5,355 nucleotides of DNA from the NCBI GenBank assembly GCA_030595485.1, contig JAUVDE010000265.1, forward strand, positions 1 through 5,355, read 5' to 3'. How positions within the stretch are numbered: the first letter of the stretch is position 1; every line of letters starts with the position of its first letter. Positions 1 through 5,095 of this stretch are shown here, in pieces. The stretch comes from Draconibacterium sp. Its GTDB lineage: Bacteria; Bacteroidota; Bacteroidia; Bacteroidales; Prolixibacteraceae. The notes under the pieces were generated by a model, which worked only from the letters and a program-made list of their open reading frames with translations, searched no databases and was not told the origin of the DNA. A program made the position numbers and the translations under genes.

Positions 1-174
1 ACTTGCGATGTTCCCTTCCAAATGCAAGTAAAACGAGGACCAGCTTTTACTATACCTGCCAATGGAGAAACGATTGTAGCACTCCCAAAGAATGCTTCAT
101 CCAAGTTTCTGGTGAAAAACTTGTATACAAAAGGAACAGAAAACCTGACAGTTACACTCGATTTGAAAAAGTAA
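1..174 (+). CDS. C-terminal fragment of unidentified, probably exported beta-rich protein
   Basis: The gene begins before the window; 57 codons are visible in the frame starting at base 1 and end at TAA (172-174). The fragment reads as alternating polar/hydrophobic strands (for example FTIPANGETIVALP, then FLVKNLYTKG and LTVTLDLKK at the end). This is the look of a terminal beta-sandwich such as those at the end of many secreted Bacteroidota hydrolases, but no catalytic motif or family signature is visible, so no function is assigned. The frame is preferred over the overlapping +3 frame because its codon use and strand pattern look protein-like and its stop is followed by non-coding AT-rich DNA and a terminator. 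It is not a type IX sorting tail: the usual terminal motif is absent. Confidence 0.72.
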   Translation, partial: TCDVPFQMQVKRGPAFTIPANGETIVALPKNASSKFLVKNLYTKGTENLTVTLDLKK

Positions 175-280
175 AAAAAACGAACCTTATACTAAAGCAA
201 AACATTTATCGTTTTTTAGGCAGAAGGCAGTAAAACAAACTTTAATCAGGTTTTCATTTATTTAATTCGGTATTGCCTTC

Positions 281-317
281 GAAGAGGGATGCAAGGCATC
301 CCTCTTTCCTTTTTTTA
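281..317 (+). terminator. Intrinsic terminator after the first gene
   Basis: An 11-bp perfect stem (AAGAGGGATGC at 282-292 with GCATCCCTCTT at 296-306) closes a 3-nt loop, followed by CC and eight T residues (310-317). It lies about 107 nt downstream of the stop at 174 and upstream of the glycosylase gene, so it separates the two transcription units. Confidence 0.88.
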
Positions 318-363
318 TACTTTGAGGATCTCCACAAAATATTTTCATATCCAATTAGAAAGG

Positions 364-396
364 TTTAATATCCAACAACCAAATTTCGTATTTTTA
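364..396 (+). promoter_or_regulatory. Candidate Bacteroidota-type promoter of the glycosylase gene
   Basis: TATTTTTA (389-396) resembles the Bacteroidota -7 consensus TAnnTTTG with the last base changed. TTTA (364-367), 21 nt upstream, could be the -33 element (consensus TTTG). The -7 box ends only 4 nt before the ATG at 401, so transcription would begin at or beside the start codon. There is no Shine-Dalgarno sequence. Pattern match only. Confidence 0.35.
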
Positions 397-400
397 CTTC

Positions 401-1036
401 ATGAACAAAATCCAAAACGAAAGCGACTTTAAAGAACTTTGCGACTGGTGTACACAAAAAGAACCCAAACTTGAATGTGTAATCCAGGAATTTGACTATC
501 CTCCGTTTTGGCATCGCGAAGCCAACTTTCCAACTTTAATTTTAACTATTTTAGAGCAGCAGGTTTCGTTGGCGTCGGCAAAGGCGGCTTACGATAAGCT
601 TGTTGAAAAGATTAAAGTTGTTAGCCCTGAAAATTTACTAAAGCTTAGCGATGAAGAATTGCGTGCCTGCTATTTCAGCCGTCAGAAAATAAAATATACG
701 CGAATTTTATCCACCGAGATTGTTGATGGAAGAATCGACTTTGATTCCTTAAATAAACTCGATGAACCCAAAATCAGGGAAAAACTAATTCAGCTAAAAG
801 GAATTGGCAACTGGACCATTGATATGTACGTACTTATGAGTCTGCATTTTTCCGATATATTCCCACCCGGAGATTTGGCAACTATAAAAGCGACTTACGA
901 GTTGGAACTTGTTCAGCCGGCCGCATCAAAAGACGAAATTGTGGAGTATATGAAACGTTTCTCGCCCTACCAATCGGTTGCTACTTACATTTTGTGGCAC
1001 CATTATATTCAAAAAAGAAATCTGAAATTAGAATAG
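401..1036 (+). CDS. HhH-GPD base-excision DNA glycosylase (AlkA/DNA-3-methyladenine glycosylase II type)
   Basis: This 211-residue cytoplasmic protein should excise alkylated bases such as 3-methyladenine from DNA, as the first step of base-excision repair. Visible landmarks, in order: the N-terminal helical segment ILEQQVS (residues 50-56), matching the conserved Q-Q region of the AlkA family; the helix-hairpin-helix LKGIGNWT (132-139), which contacts the DNA backbone; and FPPGD (154-158), where Asp158 aligns with the catalytic aspartate of AlkA (Asp238 in E. coli). A terminal SPYQSVATYILWHHY segment (188-202) matches the final AlkA helix (KPWRSYALLHIWY-like). The protein is shorter than E. 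coli AlkA because the AlkA N-terminal beta domain is missing; the HhH-GPD core is complete. No Cys-rich iron-sulfur loop is present, which argues against the Nth/MutY branch. The exact lesion range cannot be read from sequence. It is probably monocistronic, with the ATG abutting a -7-like box. Confidence 0.93.
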   Translation: MNKIQNESDFKELCDWCTQKEPKLECVIQEFDYPPFWHREANFPTLILTILEQQVSLASAKAAYDKLVEKIKVVSPENLLKLSDEELRACYFSRQKIKYTRILSTEIVDGRIDFDSLNKLDEPKIREKLIQLKGIGNWTIDMYVLMSLHFSDIFPPGDLATIKATYELELVQPAASKDEIVEYMKRFSPYQSVATYILWHHYIQKRNLKLE

Positions 1037-1132
1037 AATTTTGTTCCTTATCATTTCAATGACAGAGAAGAAGAAATCTGTAGCTATTGAGCTTACATAA
1101 AACAGATCACTCACTTCATTTTAATAATTTAG

Positions 1133-1209
1133 AACCTGAAACAAGTTCAGGTTGACGTTCCTTACTTAATCTGCTATAGCTTTGAAACGTCATGCTGAAC
1201 TTGTTTCAA
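1133..1209. repeat. Divergent inverted repeat (intergenic palindromic element)
   Basis: Two 24-nt arms, 1136-1159 and 1186-1209, are inverted copies matching at 21 of 24 positions and are separated by 26 nt. Each arm is itself a small hairpin: AACCTGAA/TTCAGGTT around loop ACAAG (1133-1153), and TGCTGAA/TTCAACA around CTTGT with one G-T pair in the right arm. The core CTGAACTTGTTTCA resembles short palindromes I remember as scattered between genes in many Bacteroidota genomes; this is from memory, not a search. No coding potential was seen in 1037-1300. There is no T-run, so it is not a classical terminator, although it could stop or stabilise the 3' end of the glycosylase transcript. Confidence 0.7.
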
Positions 1210-1286
1210 CATCTCTGTTAATTACTCAATATGCCAAATTTAAAAATTAGGCTAATTCTATAAATTACAATAAAGAAGATTTTCAT

Positions 1287-1294
1287 TACCTTTA
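1287..1294 (+). promoter_or_regulatory. Candidate -7 element of the small membrane-protein gene
   Basis: TACCTTTA matches the Bacteroidota TAnnTTTG pattern at all but the last base and ends 6 nt before the ATG at 1301. No convincing -33 TTTG is seen about 20 nt upstream. As with the glycosylase gene, the spacing predicts an extremely short or absent leader. Confidence 0.3.
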
Positions 1295-1300
1295 AACCAA

Positions 1301-1777
1301 ATGCTAATCGACAATACAACATCCCGATTCTTAAGTGGTCACTTCATTTTTGCAGGTATCGTATTCTTAGTACCCGGTATAGTAGGTCTATTTCTTCAAC
1401 ATTATACATTGTCGGGCATAGACTTATTTATTTCCTGGTTTCTTTTTGGAACGTATTCGGGTGTTGAAATCGATACAGACAACAACAAACTTCGAGAATA
1501 CAACAAGTGGTTTGGTTTACTTAAAACAGGACAATGGCTTTCTCTTGGCAATTACCCCGGAGTAACACTTGTTTCCATGAAAAAAGTTCATCGCATGTTC
1601 AGCCAATCTAACAGAGTTAATTCTTATTCAGAAAAAGAGTTCAGCATCTATTTGGTTAATGCCTCAAAAAAACCGGCTGTTGCCATTAAAAAATGTAAAA
1701 CCTACGAACAAGCACAAAAAAGTGTTGATGAATTTTCAGTTTGGCTGCATAAGCCTGTGTTTTCAATAAAAAAGTAA
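1301..1777 (+). CDS. Small two-helix membrane protein with possible PH-like domain, function unknown
   Basis: A 158-residue protein. Two hydrophobic segments at about residues 12-33 and 37-51 form a helical hairpin in the inner membrane, so the rest (from about 52) most likely lies in the cytoplasm. That soluble part has a run of short beta-like stretches (GVEIDTDNN, LREYNKWFGL, GVTLVSMKKV, EFSIYLVN, PAVAIKK) and closes with an amphipathic helix (YEQAQKSVDEFSVWL, 135-149). This order of strands, a ligand-like WFGL turn and a C-terminal helix resembles bacterial PH-like (DUF304-type) domains attached to membrane hairpins, but that is inference from pattern, not a recognised signature. No catalytic residues are evident. 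No SD sequence precedes the ATG; a -7-like box sits directly upstream. The receptor gene begins about 110 nt downstream in the same direction with no clear terminator between, so co-transcription is possible but unproven. Confidence 0.82.
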   Translation: MLIDNTTSRFLSGHFIFAGIVFLVPGIVGLFLQHYTLSGIDLFISWFLFGTYSGVEIDTDNNKLREYNKWFGLLKTGQWLSLGNYPGVTLVSMKKVHRMFSQSNRVNSYSEKEFSIYLVNASKKPAVAIKKCKTYEQAQKSVDEFSVWLHKPVFSIKK

Positions 1778-1885
1778 ATCGAGTTAAAACATTTTACCTC
1801 CCATTTGTTATTATATTTTTTAGCGAACATGCTATTTCTAGTAGTTTTTCGTTATTTCACAAAACAAATTCAGAAAACAGTTACG

Positions 1886-4495
1886 ATGAAGTCTATATTT
1901 AGCCTAATTCTACTTACCCTTATTCTTTCAACTTCGTTTGCCCAAACTAAAAAACGTGGAAAAGTAAAACGCAAATTCCGGAATACGGAAACCGTTTCGA
2001 GTGCCTTGCCAAGTGTATTTATTCGTGGAGCAGTTTACGACGAAGATGACAATCCACTTCCGGGAGCAAGTGTTACCATCGACGGTACTCCACGTGGTGT
2101 AAATACCAATGGCGATGGCGAATATTTAATCGACAATTTGGTAAATGGGCGTGCACGCGTACGCGTTTCGTTTATTGGCTACAAAACACACACTGCCGAT
2201 ATTATTCTTCGGGCCGGACAAAACGAAAAAAATGTAATGTTGCCTTCCGATAATATCCACTTGGAACCAATTATGGTGAATTCGCAAAAACGTAAACAGC
2301 AAATACTGGATGTACCTACAGCCATTTCATCAGTAAGCGAAAATACCCTAAGGAATTCGAATATTACAGAATTAAGCCAGCTGAGCGAGTTTGTTCCCGG
2401 ACTTATGATTCGTCAACAAGGTGCCAACCGAGCAAATTTTGTAATTCGCGGATTAACCAGCGACGAAATTAGCCCAAGCTCACAACCAAGAGTTTCAACC
2501 TACTTTAATAATGTTCCTATTAACAGAGAAAGTGGAGCCGCGCTTGAACTTTACGACATGCAACGCGTGGAAGTGTTAAAAGGACCACAGAACACTTTAT
2601 TTGGAAGAGGAGCACAAGCCGGTGCCGTTCATTTTATTAGTAAAATGCCGGGCAACGATTTTAAAGGAACGCTAACCGCCGGATTTGGAGATTACGGTCA
2701 ACAAGAAGTGCGTGGCGCCATAAACCTTCCCATAATAAAAGATAAACTGGCCATACGTGCCGCAGGAATTTACAATGCCCACGATGGTTTTATCGAAAAT
2801 ACTTTTGGTGGCGATTTAATGGGAAAAGAAACCCTTGGCGGACGTTTTTCGGCTCGTTTTCGCCCAAGCTACAATCATAAGTTTGACCTAATTTTAAATT
2901 ACCAAAAAGACGACACTCCGGGCGTGGCATTTATGAGTAATAAATTTCCAAACACAAATGGGGTTACCGATATCTTTAGCGGAGTAGCATCGCACGAACA
3001 AGGCGAGAATTTGGGAACAGCTAAAAATATTTTTAATGCCACACTCAATTACAAATACTACGTAAACGAGCATTCCTACTGGTCATCCATAACCTCGTAT
3101 CGAAGTACCGAAGCCTCTTCGCGATGGGATGGTGACGGCACAGCTTCGGCAGCTATCGACATGGCCGAGTTTTCTAATGCCCAGCAGTTTTATCAGGAGA
3201 TTAGAGGTAACTTTTCGCGAAGCAGCCGTTTAAACGGGTCGATAGGAGGAAGTTTTTGGTGGGAAAAAGCAGACCAAACCTATTGGTTTTCACCCAACGA
3301 ACAACATTTGGCGAGCTTAATGATTTTGCCCCAACCAACGCCGGTGGATCCCAACGGACAACCCATTTCAATTCCTGCCATTCCTAACTATATTCCAGAA
3401 CTGGATTCCACCGTTTATATTCCTCTCCCAAGCGATCATCAGGAAGAAAATTTTAACCAAGCCAACAACATGGCTGCTGAAACATTTATGGATGTTACTT
3501 ACCAACTTTCGCGAAAATTCTTTGTATCAGGTGGTGTGCGTATGGTTTACGACCGTTACAAACTAACAAACGAAGCTACTTTTGCAGGAGGCTCACCTTC
3601 AGTTTTGGGTATGTTTACGGGCAATGCACCTAATGTGTTTTTCCTTCCTACGGCTTCGCAAGAAATTACAAAAAATACACTTTCGTTTACCTGGCGCGGT
3701 GGCTTAAAATACCGCTTTAACGAATACGGAAATGTATTTGCCAATTACGCACGCGGACGACGTCCCAATGTGCTGCAGTTTACCACAAGTGGTGAAGAGG
3801 AAGTTTTAGATGCCGAAATACTGGATAATTTTGAATTAGGTTTTAAAGGTTCATTTCTCGATCGTGTGTTTTTCGATGTAGTAGGTTTTTACCAACTCTA
3901 CAAAAACTTTCAAACAAGTGCCTGGGTAGCAGATCCTGATAATGGTGAATTTAATTACAAAGTTAAAGATGGCGGAAAAGCAAAATCATATGGTGCTGAA
4001 GCCAATGTAAGAGTTGCAGTACTTGAGCAACTCGATTTTTATGCTAATTATGCCTGGTTAAAATCGGAATTTGATTCAACCGATGTGAATGGATTAACGC
4101 AAGAATATGCCGGCAACAGTTTTCGTTTGGCTCCAGAACACAGTTTTACACTCGGTTTCTATTCGCGTGTAAATATTGTGCCTACTATCAAACTATTTGT
4201 AAATCCATCGTACTCGTATAAAACCCATATGTTTTTCGAAGATGCCAATACACCCGGTTTAGAACAAGAAGCCTATGGTTTGCTAAATATTAATGCCGGA
4301 TTAGAACTTGACGAACCCAATGTAATACTAACTGTTTGGGCCAGTAATGTACTCGACGAGCAATATGTTACCAGCGCCGGAAATACCGGAAGTTTATTTG
4401 GAGTTCCTACTTTTGTTCCGGGACCACCACGAATGGTGGGAACGAAACTAACCTGGAATTTTAATGCACCGGAGAAACGTAGAAAACGAAGATAG
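1886..4495 (+). CDS. TonB-dependent outer-membrane receptor with CarboxypepD_reg-like domain
   Basis: An 869-residue outer-membrane transporter that would take up a scarce ligand using TonB/proton-motive force. The ATG at 1886 is chosen because it gives a clean signal peptide (residues 1-19, cut after SFA before Q20); the frame is open back to a TTG at 1805, but that adds 27 residues ahead of it. Next come a basic stretch (TKKRGKVKRKFR), a CarboxypepD_reg-like beta-sandwich (about 44-117, with NPLPGASVTIDG and VSFIGYKTH), and a plug (about 135-255) containing LDVPTAISSVS, FVIRG and the classic RVEVLKGPQNTLFGRGAQAGAVHFIS. The barrel follows to Phe859, with the typical ending NVLDEQY ... GTKLTWNF. 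A further basic tail, NAPEKRRKRR, extends past the usual terminal aromatic residue. There is no SusD partner on either side, and the plug resembles siderophore/vitamin-type receptors more than SusC. The ligand cannot be deduced. Weak -7-like boxes are at 1813-1820 (TATATTTT) and 1842-1849 (TAGTTTTT). Confidence 0.95.
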   Translation: MKSIFSLILLTLILSTSFAQTKKRGKVKRKFRNTETVSSALPSVFIRGAVYDEDDNPLPGASVTIDGTPRGVNTNGDGEYLIDNLVNGRARVRVSFIGYKTHTADIILRAGQNEKNVMLPSDNIHLEPIMVNSQKRKQQILDVPTAISSVSENTLRNSNITELSQLSEFVPGLMIRQQGANRANFVIRGLTSDEISPSSQPRVSTYFNNVPINRESGAALELYDMQRVEVLKGPQNTLFGRGAQAGAVHFISKMPGNDFKGTLTAGFGDYGQQEVRGAINLPIIKDKLAIRAAGIYNAHDGFIENTFGGDLMGKETLGGRFSARFRPSYNHKFDLILNYQKDDTPGVAFMSNKFPNTNGVTDIFSGVASHEQGENLGTAKNIFNATLNYKYYVNEHSYWSSITSYRSTEASSRWDGDGTASAAIDMAEFSNAQQFYQEIRGNFSRSSRLNGSIGGSFWWEKADQTYWFSPNEQHLASLMILPQPTPVDPNGQPISIPAIPNYIPELDSTVYIPLPSDHQEENFNQANNMAAETFMDVTYQLSRKFFVSGGVRMVYDRYKLTNEATFAGGSPSVLGMFTGNAPNVFFLPTASQEITKNTLSFTWRGGLKYRFNEYGNVFANYARGRRPNVLQFTTSGEEEVLDAEILDNFELGFKGSFLDRVFFDVVGFYQLYKNFQTSAWVADPDNGEFNYKVKDGGKAKSYGAEANVRVAVLEQLDFYANYAWLKSEFDSTDVNGLTQEYAGNSFRLAPEHSFTLGFYSRVNIVPTIKLFVNPSYSYKTHMFFEDANTPGLEQEAYGLLNINAGLELDEPNVILTVWASNVLDEQYVTSAGNTGSLFGVPTFVPGPPRMVGTKLTWNFNAPEKRRKRR

Positions 4496-4524
4496 TATAA
4501 AGACAGCAATTGTGATTTCACATT

Positions 4525-4716
4525 CTTCGCCCTCCGTGGCGAAGGAAGGTGGAGAATTGTTTACTACTGGGGATTTCTAATCCTCCGACCGTCTGCAACG
4601 GCCACCTCCTTTAAAAAAGGAGGACGTGGCTTCGCCAACGGGAATGTGCGAATAGCTAAAAACTAGAAACTTGCAGCTTCTTTTTCTTCGTCCTCCTTGA
4701 AAAAGGAGATGGCGAA
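4525..4716. repeat. Cluster of intergenic hairpins (CTTCGCC / CCTCCTTT type)
   Basis: Three main stem-loops lie in the 3' flank of the receptor gene. (1) CTTCGCC (4525-4531) pairs with GGCGAAG (4538-4544) around a 6-nt loop. (2) CCTCCTTT (4605-4612) pairs with AAAGGAGG (4616-4623) around AAA, with an outer GCCAC/GTGGC pairing (4601-4605, 4626-4630, sharing base 4605). (3) CTCCTT (4693-4698) pairs with AAGGAG (4703-4708) around GAAA, with outer TTCG/CGAA. The GGCGAAG/CTTCGCC and CTCCTT/AAGGAG words recur in all or most of them, so they look like degraded copies of one intergenic repeat family. None is followed by a good T-run. The receptor gene therefore has no obvious simple terminator; these hairpins may serve as its 3' end. 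Confidence 0.6.
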
Positions 4717-4763
4717 AGTTTGAGACTAATCCAAAAATACTCCGATTTGTTATATTCATGGGA

Positions 4764-4786
4764 TTGTCCATGATTATTATGGACAA
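4764..4786. other. Inverted pair at left edge of the array
   Basis: TTGTCCAT (4764-4771) and ATGGACAA (4779-4786) are perfect 8-bp inverted copies around the 7-nt loop GATTATT. The second arm belongs to the array unit at 4780, whose centre is AA instead of the TT seen inside the array, so this unit is in the opposite orientation to its neighbours. Confidence 0.7.
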
Positions 4787-4821
4787 GGAAATTTAAACAA
4801 TGGACTTGTCCAGAGCCGACA

Positions 4822-4989
4822 TGGACTACTCCTTATTCTTCGTGGACTTGTCCATGGCTTCCGTGGACTTATCCATGATGCAGGTGGACTTGTCCATCGT
4901 ATTGCCGGACTGCTCCATATTCATCGTGGACTTGTCCATCGCGTCCGTGGTCTTATCCATGAGCCCCGTGGATTTGTCCATGGGCTTCG
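4822..4989. repeat. 84-bp higher-order direct repeat inside the array
   Basis: Units 4822-4905 and 4906-4989 align without gaps as two four-unit blocks. By hand count, 67 of 84 positions match (17, 19, 16 and 15 of 21 for successive units). Shared block-specific features include the spacer TATTCNTCG after the first, diverged unit and TTATCCATGA in the third. The four-unit block therefore seems to have been duplicated as a whole after its units had already diverged. Confidence 0.7.
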
Positions 4990-5015
4990 TGGACAATGTC
5001 TTTTACATTGTTCCA
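4990..5015. other. Imperfect hairpin closing the right edge of the array
   Basis: TGGACAATGT (4990-4999) pairs with ACATTGTTCCA (5005-5015) around loop CTTTT, with one bulged base. The left arm is the last phased array unit, again with an AA centre. It sits 9 nt before the terminator stem. Confidence 0.65.
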
Positions 5016-5017
5016 AT

Positions 5018-5044
5018 AAAAAAAGCCCGGCTCTCCGGGCTTTT
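5018..5044 (-). terminator. Intrinsic terminator, mainly for the minus-strand gene
   Basis: GCCCGG (5025-5030) and CCGGGC (5035-5040) form a perfect 6-bp GC stem around CTCT. Seven A residues (5018-5024) give a T7 tract on the minus strand, 52 nt after the stop of the type IX cargo gene. On the plus strand the stem is followed by TTTT (5041-5044), so it may also end transcripts leaving the 21-bp array. Confidence 0.88.
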
Positions 5045-5095
5045 ACAAACTTATGAATATCTCGTATTTTATTCGTGAACTACATTGTTCTATTT

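Larger units (their letters stand above)
4759..5001. repeat. Twelve-unit phased 21-bp near-palindrome array
   Basis: Twelve cores of 12 bp start at 4759, 4780, 4801, 4822, 4843, 4864, 4885, 4906, 4927, 4948, 4969 and 4990, exactly 21 bp apart without one indel. The consensus TGGACTTGTCCA has 5-bp arms (TGGAC/GTCCA) around an asymmetric TT. It is exact at 4801, 4843, 4885 and 4927 and has one change at 4864 (TTA) and 4969 (GAT). Others are more diverged, and 4780 and 4990 keep only TGGACAA. Between cores are 9-nt spacers that differ from unit to unit. GC content is 94 of 180 in 4801-4980, against about one third in sampled flanking 60-base stretches. The array lies between convergent genes and stops beside the terminator at 5018. 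Both strands are partly open as heptapeptide repeats. It is not CRISPR: repeat and spacer are far too short. Function is unknown. Confidence 0.93.

Noticed and set aside
175..217. Inverted arms AAAAAACG and CGTTTTTT as a terminator
   Set aside because: The 8-bp arms are almost all A/T and are separated by 27 nt; the strong GC-containing hairpin at 281-317 is the better terminator.
3..233. 76-codon plus-strand frame at the left edge
   Set aside because: It overlaps the frame-1 C-terminus, which reads as a coherent beta-rich protein ending at 174. The +3 frame has low-complexity, protein-unlike composition.
1805..1885. Upstream TTG start of the receptor frame
   Set aside because: It would place 27 residues before a clean signal peptide; the ATG at 1886 gives a canonical signal sequence.
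3556..3744. Minus-strand frame inside the receptor gene
   Set aside because: Antisense shadow of the barrel coding sequence with no family resemblance.
1886..4495. SusC/RagA-type glycan importer
   Set aside because: There is no SusD-like gene adjacent, the length of 869 residues is short for SusC, and the plug motif is of the general siderophore/vitamin-receptor kind.
4273..4521. Minus-strand 82-codon frame overlapping the receptor 3' end
   Set aside because: Antisense shadow; its sequence mirrors receptor codons and has no independent support.
4577..4786. Minus-strand 69-codon frame across the hairpin cluster
   Set aside because: It crosses three repeat hairpins and the array edge; composition follows the repeats, and no start signal is visible.
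4759..5001. CRISPR array
   Set aside because: Core of 12 bp with 9-nt spacers and a 21-bp period is far below CRISPR dimensions, units are degenerate, and no cas genes are present.
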